64,000 nt of DNA from Oribacterium sp. WCC10 (GTDB lineage Bacteria > Bacillota > Clostridia > Lachnospirales > Lachnospiraceae). Position numbers and translations under genes: made by a program. Numbering within the stretch: the first letter of the stretch is position 1; each line of letters begins with the position of its first letter. Under the pieces are notes generated by a model. It saw only the letters and a program-made list of their open reading frames with translations, made no database searches and was not told where the DNA came from. This document shows, one piece after another, positions 36,231 to 44,597 of this stretch. The stretch spans positions 62,001 to 126,000 of the forward strand of contig NZ_FOPH01000003.1 in NCBI RefSeq assembly GCF_900113415.1, in the 5' to 3' direction.

Positions 36231-36710
36231 ATGAAGATTACACTAATTACAGTTGGAAAAATCAAGGAAAAATATCTGAAGGATGCAATAGCGGAATACT
36301 CTAAGAGGCTTTCTGCATATTACGATATTAATATTATAGAGCTTCAGGATGAGAAGACCCCTGATAAGGCACCGGTTTCCATAGAAGAGAAGATTAAGGA
36401 AACTGAGGGTAATCGCATTCTTCAGAAGATCAGTGACAGAGCCTATGTGATAGCTCTAGCAATTAATGGTGATATGCTGAGTTCTGAAGAGCTTGCGGAT
36501 AAAATGTCTGATCTTATGGTCAGGGGGAACTCAGATATAGTATTTGTTATAGGAGGTTCTCTTGGACTTTCGCCTGAGGTTTTGAGAAGGGCAAACTATA
36601 AGCTTAGTTTCAGCAGGATGACATTTCCGCATCAGCTTATGAGGGTAATACTGCTTGAGCAGGTATACAGAGCCTTCAAGATAAACAGTAATGAGCCGTA
36701 TCACAAGTGA
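36231..36710 (+). CDS. rlmH: 23S rRNA (pseudouridine-1915-N3)-methyltransferase
   Basis: Methylates pseudouridine 1915 in helix 69 of 23S rRNA with S-adenosylmethionine. 159 residues, the standard SPOUT length. The N-terminus [20 protein letters not shown] and the C-terminal knot [47 protein letters not shown] are diagnostic, with the SAM-binding GGSLG loop. No strong ribosome site is seen (AAAAGTT precedes the ATG). It lies directly after the giant hairpin. Confidence 0.96.
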   Translation: MKITLITVGKIKEKYLKDAIAEYSKRLSAYYDINIIELQDEKTPDKAPVSIEEKIKETEGNRILQKISDRAYVIALAINGDMLSSEELADKMSDLMVRGNSDIVFVIGGSLGLSPEVLRRANYKLSFSRMTFPHQLMRVILLEQVYRAFKINSNEPYHK

Positions 36711-36875
36711 CGGTGATTCACAAGTTTTAGTGATATTGTGCATATGAGTCGGGATACTGATATCAGGTATTCTTTTATCGATAGCAATAATCCCGTTGAA
36801 TAACCTTAAATCATCGATATCAAAATACTCAATATCATTAAAACAAATGCCGTTAAAAACTCAACGGAATAAAAT

Positions 36876-36912
36876 AGAGGCTTGAAGAATCATATCTTCA
36901 AACCTCTTTTTT
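36876..36912 (+). terminator. Terminator downstream of rlmH
   Basis: AGAGGCTTGAAGA and TCTTCAAACCTCT followed by TTTTT. From 36711 to 36875 and from 36913 to 37048 I see no gene. Confidence 0.85.
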
Positions 36913-37048
36913 ATATCTATATTCATACTAAAACAAAAAATAAATTAGCTTATATCCGAAATTCAATATGTGATCTTTATCACCCACAATAAAAATCATC
37001 GCCGGCTGCCGGCAGCACTATAAGTGCCATATATGGATAAAGTAAAAA

Positions 37049-37558
37049 TTAAACTACTGATTTGTGTACGATGCCGGAAATATAGTCCGGTACATCATCC
37101 TTAGGCATATCCAGTACGAGAGCCAGCTCATCATAAAGGATCCCCTCTGCCTGCTGCATGTAATGTGTGTCGGTAAGTGTAAGTTTCTTTCCCTGACTTA
37201 TACGCTCTTCCTTACGAACGTACAATGTCTTTATCACCCTCATAAGTTCGTCAGGGTCACAGCTTCGGATACACTCTTTGTAAGCATCCTCACGCTGCTT
37301 GTTGTTCTTGATATCAAGGATGCTGATGCCCGGAACAGTTTTGATAAATGCATCTGCTTCAGCTCTTGACATAATCTTTCTCATATTAATCTTGGCTGCA
37401 TCAACAGGAGCGTAGACGGAACCTGTTGGTTTGTCATATGGCTGCATCACATAGTACTCTTTGTTCTTTGAGACACCATCCATATTTAATGTTGTTGTGT
37501 CGATGATTTTGTGTATGCCTTTACATCCATAAACTACATAATCACCATTTTGAAACAT
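37049..37558 (-). CDS. CarD/CdnL-family RNA polymerase-binding regulator
   Basis: A 169-residue protein with the CarD pattern. The N-terminal RNA polymerase-interacting Tudor-like domain (about 1-60) contains FQNGDYVVYGCKGIHKI and YYVMQPYDKPTGSVYAPVD. A helical C-terminal domain follows (RKEERISQGKKLTLTDTHYMQQAEGILYDELALVL). In characterised bacteria CarD-type proteins stabilise the open promoter complex and adjust rRNA and stress transcription. AGGAGG sits 8 bases before the ATG on the minus strand. It is transcribed divergently from the gtrA-yfhO pair. Confidence 0.9.
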   Translation of the reverse strand: MFQNGDYVVYGCKGIHKIIDTTTLNMDGVSKNKEYYVMQPYDKPTGSVYAPVDAAKINMRKIMSRAEADAFIKTVPGISILDIKNNKQREDAYKECIRSCDPDELMRVIKTLYVRKEERISQGKKLTLTDTHYMQQAEGILYDELALVLDMPKDDVPDYISGIVHKSVV

Positions 37559-37748
37559 AAAACCTCCTTTTCAATTTATGGTCTAACGAGAAACAAATAT
37601 AGGGATCATAACTTTAATAAATCAGCGCAGAAAATTCATTAAGAAGAAAATTAAGGCAAGAAAAATAGCGCAATTCATACGAAATGAGCTATTAATACAG
37701 ATGTAAAAAAGTGTGATTGGATTTACGCAAAAAAAGTTTGATTACATC

Positions 37749-37779
37749 TTGACAATTGAACTTATAATCCATATATTAT
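37749..37779 (+). promoter_or_regulatory. Distal promoter candidate upstream of gtrA-like gene
   Basis: A perfect TTGACA (37749-37754) is followed by TATATT/TATTAT at 37772-37779. It lies in an A+T-rich stretch (37559-37800) with no gene. Confidence 0.45.
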
Positions 37780-37851
37780 ATATTTTACATTTTTTTGAAA
37801 AACTTTCAAAGTCAATTTTGCACAATTAACAATCAAAATTTCTGCGATTTC

Positions 37852-37880
37852 TTGATAAGAAATCGCCATTGGGCTATACT
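37852..37880 (+). promoter_or_regulatory. Proximal promoter of the gtrA-yfhO pair
   Basis: TTGATA (37852-37857), 17 bp, TATACT (37875-37880), 44 bases before the ATG. Confidence 0.6.
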
Positions 37881-37923
37881 TTACCGTGATTGCCTATATT
37901 TAAGATATAAGGATAATGAAATA

Positions 37924-38367
37924 ATGAAAATATACCCGGAGTCAGTCATGCAAAGATTAAAAGATTTATATATGAGTTACAGGCAGATCATCAATTATCT
38001 CATAGTTGGTGGTCTTACAACTGTTGTAAGTCTGTTTAGTTACTATATATGCGTTACCACTGTATTTGATCCCAAGTCACCTGTTCAATTACAGATTGCC
38101 AATGTTATCTCATGGGTGGCGGCAGTTACGTTTGCTTATTTCACAAACAGAAAGTATGTGTTTGAGAGTTCTGCCGAGAATCTTTATGCGGAAGCTGTGA
38201 GATTTTATGTATCCCGTGTCAGCACACTTCTTCTCGATATGGCGATTATGTTTATGACGGTTACTTTTATGGGTATGAATGATAAAGTCGCGAAGCTGCT
38301 TGTACAGGTCATAGTGACTATCACAAACTATATTTTCAGCAAATACCTGGTATTTGGCAGGAAGTAG
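37924..38367 (+). CDS. GtrA-family membrane protein
   Basis: 147 residues with four hydrophobic segments, beginning YRQIINYLIVGGLTTVVSLFSYYI, then VISWVAAVTFAYFTNRKYVF (the family hallmark NRKYVF), and ending TNYIFSKYLVFGRK. GtrA proteins are thought to flip undecaprenyl-phosphate-linked sugars across the membrane. The YfhO-type protein next door is the transferase that uses such donors, so the pair likely decorates cell-wall polymer. AAGGAT is 11 bases before ATG 37924; an internal ATG at 37948 (behind GGAG) is an alternative start. Confidence 0.85.
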   Translation: MKIYPESVMQRLKDLYMSYRQIINYLIVGGLTTVVSLFSYYICVTTVFDPKSPVQLQIANVISWVAAVTFAYFTNRKYVFESSAENLYAEAVRFYVSRVSTLLLDMAIMFMTVTFMGMNDKVAKLLVQVIVTITNYIFSKYLVFGRK

Positions 38368-38381
38368 TAAGGAGTTTTCTG

Positions 38382-41099
38382 ATGAAGTTTAGATATTTGA
38401 AACATGGCAAAAGCTATTTGATATCATTTCTTTTCCCGGTTGTGGCGATGCTGCTGATTTTTTTCTTCAAAGGAATATATCCCTTTGGCAGTGAGACATT
38501 TCTGCGTACCGATATGTATCATCAGTATGCGCCCTTTTCTTCTGAGTTTAACTATAAATTGCAGCATGCAGGCTCACTTCTTTATACATGGGATGTGGGG
38601 CTTGGTATAAACTTCACAGCTCTTTATGCATACTATCTTGCAAGTCCTTTAAACTGGCTTATGATTCTCTGCCCCAAGGGACTGATACTTGAATTTATGA
38701 CCTATGGGATAGTTCTGAAGATAGGACTCTGCGGAGTAAGCATGTGCTATTATCTCAGACATCATTTCCGAAAGACCGGCTATGGATGTGCTTTTTTTGC
38801 AGTATGCTATGCTATGTCAGGCTATATTTCCGCTTATAGCTGGAATCTGATGTGGCTTGATTGTATCATTCTTTTTCCGCTTATAATGCTTGGTCTCGAA
38901 AAGCTTGTTAAGGGAGAGAGTGGCATGATGTATGTGATCTCTCTTGGATTAAGCATTTTGTCCAATTACTATATCTCCATAATGATCTGTATCTTTATGG
39001 TTGTGTATTTCCTTTGCCTTAATATGACTGAAAGAGTGGAGGAACACGATATCATAGATTCATTGCTGGTCCGGATGGTAAGGTTCGGAATATATTCACT
39101 TATCGCAGGAGGTCTTGCGGCCGTAACTTTACTTCCCGAGATTTATGCACTTCAGCTTACTGCTTCCGGAGACATCAATTTTCCGCGCACTGTTCAGCAG
39201 TACTTTACTATCATCGACATGTTTGCAAGACAGATGCCGCTGGTGGAGACGGAGCAGGGGCTTGATCACTGGCCCAATATTTATGCCGGGTCCATGGTTT
39301 TCCTTCTGCTGCCGTTATACTACATGAATTCCAACATACGAATCAGAGAAAAGATCGTGAATGGAATCATGCTGTTGTTCTTCTTTTTGAGTTTCAGTGT
39401 GAATATTCTGAATTTCATATGGCATGGCTTTCATTATCCGAATTCACTTCCATGCCGTCAGAGTTTTGAATATATCTTCATTCTCATTGTGATGTGCTAT
39501 GAAGCATATCTGAAGCGTAAAGAGATATCTGTACGACAGGTGAATATATCTCTTGCCATAGCAATTCTATTTATTATAGTTTCCCAGAAACTGGTGACAG
39601 ATGATGCATTTAAGTGGTACACATTCTACGTGACACTTTTATTTATACTTTTATACTATTGTCTTCTCTATGCGGATAAGATGAGGAAGCTATCGCGAGA
39701 TATAGCAGTTATCGTGGTTGTATTCATTCTCTTTCTTGAACTCACTATCAATATGGCGGTCACATCGGTTACCACAACCTCCAGAGTTTCCTATACTTCG
39801 GATAATGCTGACGTCAGAAAGCTTGTGGCTGAAGTACGCGAAAAGGATGACAGCTTCTACAGATTCGAGAAGATGACCAGAAAGACCAAGGATGATGGTG
39901 CCTGGATGAATTACCCGAGTGTGTCATTGTTTTCATCCACAGCTTATGCGGAGTGTTCGGACTTTTTCAAGAAAATGGGTATGGAGGCATCAACCAATGC
40001 TTATTCCATAACAGGATCCACTCCCCTCATGAATATGCTGTTTTCCGTAAAATACGGCATTTATTCGCAGGAACCGACTGCTCCCGATGAAACAGCGCTT
40101 AATTACGTTAGTGAATCAGGGGACACTTCAATTTACCGGAACAGTTATGCATTACCGCTTGGATATATGTTTTCTGACGAGGAGATGCAGGAGTGGTACG
40201 CTGATCTTGGAACACCGGCACTGGCACAGAACAGTTTGTGCGAGGCTCTTAACGTTTCTCCCGTTATGCGGAATGTACTTGGTACATTTGAAGGGGATAA
40301 GTATGTCTTCACTGCCGGTATCGCGGGGGAGTATTATGCTTATGTAAATAATTCCGGCATTAAAGAGGTCACGGTAGATTACGGCTACAGAAACAAAAAG
40401 GTGAGCAATGTTGACAGAGGATTCTTTGTTGAACTCGGTTATCTGAATGCGGGCGAAAGTGTGACGCTGGTTAATGAGACAAACGGAAAGTCTATGGATG
40501 CCGACGTCTATTACTTTGATTATGCGGCATTAAAAGAAGTGTATGACAAGTTGAATGATGAAACCTGGAATCTTACCACATGGAAGGATACATACCTTGC
40601 CGGAGATATCACTACAAAGGAAGGTGGTTTCATGATGACGTCGATTCCTTATGATGAGGGATGGACAGTTTACGTAGACGGAGTGAAAACAAAACTCACC
40701 AAGGTAAAAGAGGCTTTTGCAGGTGTGAAGCTTTCAGCAGGATCCCACAAAGTTGAGATGAGGTATTTCCCACGGGGCCTGAAGGCGGGCATGATCATAA
40801 GTCTTTTAAGTCTGGCGACACTTTTCGTTATATCATGGTTTACAAAACGTTACGGATATATAGAAAGGATACTTCCGGAAAAACTGAGTGAAGATTATTA
40901 TCTTGATGAAGATATGGAAGATGAAGAAGAGTTCGCCAAGGATGATGAAGAATCCATAGAAACATTACAAAATGAAGATAAGAAGGATCATTCTGCTGAG
41001 ACTGAAGAGAGTAGTGTTGTAATGCCGGAAAAATTAAATGAGGACAGGGATTTCAGAGAAAAAAAGGACAGTGAAATCCCGGAATCTGAACTTCTGTAA
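38382..41099 (+). CDS. YfhO-family membrane glycosyltransferase-like protein
   Basis: A 905-residue polytopic protein. The N-terminal GIYPFGSETFLRTDMYHQYAPF is the YfhO signature, carrying the acidic residue used by GT-C transferases. About a dozen transmembrane segments follow up to about 460, then an extracellular domain (about 465-800) and a last transmembrane segment near 805-825. A strongly acidic cytoplasmic tail ends it. In Bacillus and Listeria relatives, YfhO-type proteins transfer sugars from a lipid carrier to teichoic acid, with a GtrA protein and a CsbB-like transferase. The first partner is adjacent; the CsbB-like one is not in the window. AAGGAG precedes the ATG. Confidence 0.88.
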   Translation: MKFRYLKHGKSYLISFLFPVVAMLLIFFFKGIYPFGSETFLRTDMYHQYAPFSSEFNYKLQHAGSLLYTWDVGLGINFTALYAYYLASPLNWLMILCPKGLILEFMTYGIVLKIGLCGVSMCYYLRHHFRKTGYGCAFFAVCYAMSGYISAYSWNLMWLDCIILFPLIMLGLEKLVKGESGMMYVISLGLSILSNYYISIMICIFMVVYFLCLNMTERVEEHDIIDSLLVRMVRFGIYSLIAGGLAAVTLLPEIYALQLTASGDINFPRTVQQYFTIIDMFARQMPLVETEQGLDHWPNIYAGSMVFLLLPLYYMNSNIRIREKIVNGIMLLFFFLSFSVNILNFIWHGFHYPNSLPCRQSFEYIFILIVMCYEAYLKRKEISVRQVNISLAIAILFIIVSQKLVTDDAFKWYTFYVTLLFILLYYCLLYADKMRKLSRDIAVIVVVFILFLELTINMAVTSVTTTSRVSYTSDNADVRKLVAEVREKDDSFYRFEKMTRKTKDDGAWMNYPSVSLFSSTAYAECSDFFKKMGMEASTNAYSITGSTPLMNMLFSVKYGIYSQEPTAPDETALNYVSESGDTSIYRNSYALPLGYMFSDEEMQEWYADLGTPALAQNSLCEALNVSPVMRNVLGTFEGDKYVFTAGIAGEYYAYVNNSGIKEVTVDYGYRNKKVSNVDRGFFVELGYLNAGESVTLVNETNGKSMDADVYYFDYAALKEVYDKLNDETWNLTTWKDTYLAGDITTKEGGFMMTSIPYDEGWTVYVDGVKTKLTKVKEAFAGVKLSAGSHKVEMRYFPRGLKAGMIISLLSLATLFVISWFTKRYGYIERILPEKLSEDYYLDEDMEDEEEFAKDDEESIETLQNEDKKDHSAETEESSVVMPEKLNEDRDFREKKDSEIPESELL

Positions 41100-41125
41100 T
41101 CCGGTAACATGAAAATTCAGTTTAA

Positions 41126-41241
41126 AGGGAAACGCTGATTTAAGTGTTTTCCCGGCCGGATTTTCGATGTGAAGCATAAACTTCCTTTAAAATCCGTACC
41201 CCGACGCAGGAGGTTCTTAGAAACACTGATATAATCAGTGT
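41126..41241 (+). repeat. Family D hairpin repeat, copy 1
   Basis: GGGAAACGCTGATTTAAGTG then TTTTCCC forms the first hairpin. GGCCGGATTTTCGATG, GAAGCAT and ACTTCCTTTAAAATCC follow. A further hairpin, ACACTGAT/ATCAGTGT (41223-41241), lies just after. The first 70 bases match 53582-53647, and the first 25 match 60359-60386. Confidence 0.75.
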
Positions 41242-41266
41242 CTCCAAAGATATTCATTTTATTTAT

Positions 41267-41308
41267 TTGACATTATACCCGGTCTGTTGTTATATACAGA
41301 CTGGGTAT
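41267..41308 (+). promoter_or_regulatory. argH promoter overlapping a 13-bp inverted repeat
   Basis: TTGACA (41267-41272), 17 bp, TTATAT (41290-41295). The dyad ATACCCGGTCTGT (41275-41287) / ACAGACTGGGTAT (41296-41308) flanks the -10 exactly. It may be an operator or, as RNA, a terminator of the upstream yfhO-like gene (ATATTTTATAT follows). Confidence 0.6.
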
Positions 41309-41351
41309 ATTTTATATCCGGAAGATTATTATGTATGACGGAGGGGATCAA

Positions 41352-42683
41352 ATGAAGCTTTGGGGCGGAAGATTTACAGAGGCAGAGGATGCATTAACAG
41401 AAGCGTTTAATGAGTCACTCAGCTTTGATAAACGCATGTATAAGCAGGATATCAGGGGATCTGTTGCACATGCAACCATGCTTGGTAAGCAGGGAATAAT
41501 TTCAAGTGAAGATTCTGAAAAAATCGTAAAAGGACTGGAGTCGATTCTTCAGGATATTGAAGACGGAAAACTTGAGATAGGCGGAGATGCAGAGGATATC
41601 CACAGTTTTGTTGAAGCGGAACTTACAGAACGTATAGGTGAAGCTGGTAAAAGGCTTCATACCGGCAGAAGTCGTAATGATCAGGTAGCACTTGATATGA
41701 AGATGTATACCCGTGACCACCTTGATGACACTATAACTGAAATTGAAAAGCTTATTGATACCTTTGAGAGAATTATAGATGAAAACCGCGATACTTATAT
41801 GCCGGGCTTCACTCATCTTCAGAAGGCCCAGCCTACTACCCTTGCACATCATATGGGAGCCTACAGGGAGATGTTCATGAGAGATCTCAGTCGTCTCGGA
41901 GATACAAGAGACCGTCTCAATGAGTGTCCTCTCGGTGCCGGTGCATTTGCGGGAACAACTTATCCGTTAGACAGAGACTTTACAGCCCGTGAGCTCGGCT
42001 TCCGTAAACCCACAAACAATTCTATGGATTCAGTATCTGACAGAGATTATCTTTTGGAGTATGTGTTTGATCTTTCAACTATCCAGATGCATCTGAGCCG
42101 TCTCAGCGAAGAAATCATCATCTGGAATTCCAACGAATATCAGTTTGTGAAGATTTCAGATGCATATTCAACAGGTTCAAGTATCATGCCTCAGAAGAAG
42201 AATCCGGATATTGCTGAACTTATCAGAGGCAAGACAGGGCGTGTTTACGGAGATCTCAACAGCCTTATGGTAGTTATGAAGGGTCTTCCTCTTGCTTACA
42301 ACAAGGATATGCAGGAGGATAAGGAATCTGCATTTGATGCCATGGATACAGTTAAGAATTCGGTTATTCTTATGAATGGTATGCTCAGCACTATGACATG
42401 GAACAGGGAACGTATGAATGAGTCTGCAAAGCTTGGTTTCACCAATGCTACAGATGTTGCGGATTATCTCGTGCGTAAAGGAGTTCCGTTCCGTACAGCA
42501 CACGGTATAGTAGGTGAACTTGTACTTCTCTGTGAGAAGAAAAAGTGTGCGCTTGATGATCTCACTCTCAGTGAATATCGTGAGATCTGTGACAAAATCG
42601 ATGAAGATATATATACAAGCATTTCTCTTGAATGCTGTGTGAAAAACAGAAGAACAAAGGGTGCTCCCGGAGAACTTCTTTGA
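41352..42683 (+). CDS. argH: Argininosuccinate lyase
   Basis: Splits argininosuccinate to arginine and fumarate, the last step of arginine synthesis. 443 residues. N-terminal MKLWGGRFTEAEDALTEAFN, the conserved TGRSRNDQVALD (about 105-116), and the fumarase/aspartase signature GSSIMPQKKNPD (about 275-286) with the catalytic serine loop. ATG 41352 follows GGAGGGGATC; the family starts with MKLWGGRF, so a slightly upstream ATG is rejected. argG follows 340 bases later, so argH precedes argG, the reverse of the common argG-argH order. Confidence 0.96.
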   Translation: MKLWGGRFTEAEDALTEAFNESLSFDKRMYKQDIRGSVAHATMLGKQGIISSEDSEKIVKGLESILQDIEDGKLEIGGDAEDIHSFVEAELTERIGEAGKRLHTGRSRNDQVALDMKMYTRDHLDDTITEIEKLIDTFERIIDENRDTYMPGFTHLQKAQPTTLAHHMGAYREMFMRDLSRLGDTRDRLNECPLGAGAFAGTTYPLDRDFTARELGFRKPTNNSMDSVSDRDYLLEYVFDLSTIQMHLSRLSEEIIIWNSNEYQFVKISDAYSTGSSIMPQKKNPDIAELIRGKTGRVYGDLNSLMVVMKGLPLAYNKDMQEDKESAFDAMDTVKNSVILMNGMLSTMTWNRERMNESAKLGFTNATDVADYLVRKGVPFRTAHGIVGELVLLCEKKKCALDDLTLSEYREICDKIDEDIYTSISLECCVKNRRTKGAPGELL

Positions 42684-42695
42684 TTGAATTATGAT

Positions 42696-42764
42696 GGCTC
42701 TGCAGTCGGATACAGATATCGGTTCGGTATCAAATACGGCAGCAGAGCCTTTTTTGACACTCAC
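42696..42764 (+). terminator. argH terminator abutting a half module A
   Basis: GGCTCTGC (42696-42703) pairs with GCAGAGCC (42742-42749), with six T after it; an inner GATAC/GTATC pair extends it. TTTTTGACACTCAC (42751-42764), one arm of module A, directly overlaps the T-run. Confidence 0.75.
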
Positions 42765-42806
42765 ATCGACAATGCCTTTGAGTTATATGAGATATAAATA
42801 CTGGCA

Positions 42807-42907
42807 TGTATAAATATACTCTAAATATGCATTATAGGTATTTATATACATTTCAAAATGACTAAATATGCATTTTTATACAAAAAGTCCTTGCATTTTT
42901 ATTCGAA
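42807..42907 (+). promoter_or_regulatory. Array of four ARG-box-like operators upstream of argG
   Basis: Four partly palindromic A+T-rich sites of the ArgR type are evenly spread: TGTATAAATATACT (42807), GTATTTATATACA (42838), TGCATTTTTATACA (42869) and TGCATTTTTATTCG (42892). Their spacing is 31, 31 and 23 bases. ArgR hexamers bind such boxes with arginine as co-repressor. Confidence 0.65.
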
Positions 42908-42919
42908 TGAGCGTATTAT
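42891..42919 (+). promoter_or_regulatory. argG promoter
   Basis: TTGCAT (42891-42896), 17 bp, TATTAT (42914-42919). The -35 lies inside the last ARG-box-like site, as expected for repression. Confidence 0.65.
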
Positions 42920-43022
42920 CCAAACAACAGATGAAGTAAATACTTTTTGAGAAATGCTTACCACATTTCACATTCAAAGCATTAGTCTTTGCAGATCAAG
43001 AAGTCTTGAAAAGGAGAAAATT

Positions 43023-44285
43023 ATGAGCAATCTTACACCAAAGAACGACACACAGGGCGAGAAGGTGGTTCTCGCATATTCAGGCGGACTCGACACAACA
43101 GCTATCGTACCATGGCTTAAGGAAACCTTTGGATATGAGGTTATCTGCTGCTGCGTAGACGTAGGACAGGGCAATGAGCTTGACGGACTGGCAGAGAGAG
43201 CAAAACTTTCAGGTGCTGCCAAGCTTTATATTGAGGATATTACAGATGATTTCTGCGACAATTATGTTGTTCCTTGTCTTCAGGCTGATGCAACATATGA
43301 GAATAAATATTTACTTGGAACATCTATGGCAAGACCGGCTATAGCAAAGAAGTTGGTAGAAATCGCCCGTAAGGAAGGAGCCAAGGCAATCTGTCACGGT
43401 GCTACCGGAAAGGGAAATGATCAGATTCGTTTTGAACTTTCCATCAAGGCACTTGCACCTGATCTTGATATTATTGCTCCATGGCGTATGACAGATATCT
43501 GGACATTCCAGTCCCGTGAGGATGAGTACGACTACATCAAGTCAAAGGGAATTCCACTTACATTCTCAGCTGACAATTCCTACAGCCGTGACAGAAACAT
43601 TGTTCATATCTCTCACGAGGGACTTGAGCTTGAGGATCCTTCACAGGAGCCGAATTATGACCACATGCTTGTTCTTTCAAACTCTCCTGAGAAGGCACCT
43701 GACAAGACAACAGATGTGGAGATCAAGTGGGAAGCAGGAGTTCCGGTAGAGCTTAACGGAAAGAAGATGTCAGTCAAGGATATCATCATTGAACTCAACA
43801 AGCTTGGCGGCGAGAATGGAATCGGTATCATTGATATCGTTGAGAACCGTGTTGTTGGTATGAAGAGCCGTGGTGTATATGAGACTCCGGGTTTGACTAT
43901 CCTTATGGAGGCACACAAGCAGATCGAGGAGCTCATACTTGACCGTCAGACCATGGAATTCAAGCAGATGGTAGACACCAAGTTCTCTCAGGTAGTATAT
44001 GAAGGCAAGTGGTTTGATCCGCTTCGTGAAGCTCTTGAAGCATTTGTTACATCAACACAGAAGTATGTTACCGGTGTTACAAAGATGAAACTCTATAAGG
44101 GCAATGTCATCAAGGCGGGAACAACATCACCTTATTCACTGTATAACGAGTCACTTGCTTCTTTCACAACAGGAGATCTCTACGATCATCACGATGCATC
44201 CGGTTTCATCACTCTTTTCGGACTTCCTGAGAAGGTACGTGCCATGAAGATGCTTGAGGTCAAGAATCTCGAAAACAATAAGTGA
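43023..44285 (+). CDS. argG: Argininosuccinate synthase
   Basis: ATP-dependent joining of citrulline and aspartate to argininosuccinate. 420 residues. The ATP pyrophosphatase P-loop AYSGGLDTT is at 18-26. GATGKGNDQIRFE and SADNSYSRDRN are substrate-binding segments. The C-terminal TGDLYDHHDASGFITLFGLPEKVRAM follows the family. ATG 43023 follows AAAAGGAGAAAATT. Expression is probably under the ArgR-like boxes upstream. The 3' flank (44286-44400) is structured: ACCGA/TCGGT, GCTTTTTCG/CGAAAAAG and GCTCTTCGG/CCGGAGAGC. Confidence 0.96.
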   Translation: MSNLTPKNDTQGEKVVLAYSGGLDTTAIVPWLKETFGYEVICCCVDVGQGNELDGLAERAKLSGAAKLYIEDITDDFCDNYVVPCLQADATYENKYLLGTSMARPAIAKKLVEIARKEGAKAICHGATGKGNDQIRFELSIKALAPDLDIIAPWRMTDIWTFQSREDEYDYIKSKGIPLTFSADNSYSRDRNIVHISHEGLELEDPSQEPNYDHMLVLSNSPEKAPDKTTDVEIKWEAGVPVELNGKKMSVKDIIIELNKLGGENGIGIIDIVENRVVGMKSRGVYETPGLTILMEAHKQIEELILDRQTMEFKQMVDTKFSQVVYEGKWFDPLREALEAFVTSTQKYVTGVTKMKLYKGNVIKAGTTSPYSLYNESLASFTTGDLYDHHDASGFITLFGLPEKVRAMKMLEVKNLENNK

Positions 44286-44436
44286 TACCGAAAAATCGGT
44301 AAGAGCTTTTTCGAATCAGCGGAAATCCAACGATCCGAAAAAGTTTGCTCATAGAATGAGGCTCTTCGGCGCGGTAAACCGGAGAGCTTCATACTTATAC
44401 TGAGATATCAGTCGATAAAAGCGGATATGCATAAAA

Positions 44437-44483
44437 TGAATATTAATTCAATTATGGTATGAATAATTATTATTCTATATACT
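44437..44483 (+). promoter_or_regulatory. ARG-box-like sites and -10 upstream of argJ
   Basis: TGAATATTAATTCA (44437-44450) fits the classic ARG box TGAAT-N4-ATTCA exactly. GAATAATTATTATTC (44461-44475) is a perfect 15-bp palindrome. TATACT (44478-44483) is a likely -10. Confidence 0.65.
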
Positions 44484-44539
44484 AATAGTAGTGCCGGTTT
44501 CGGCATTAACGTTTATTACTTTAGTTATGCGCATCAACG

Positions 44540-44566
44540 GTGAGGGCAGATACCTTTGGCACTCAC
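44540..44566 (+). repeat. Module A palindromic repeat, argJ leader
   Basis: GTGAGGGCAGATAC then CTTTGGCACTCAC; arms pair over 9-10 bases. It ends 25 bases before the argJ ribosome site. Confidence 0.75.
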
Positions 44567-44597
44567 ATCTATGAATCGAATCATAAAGAGGCAGGTT

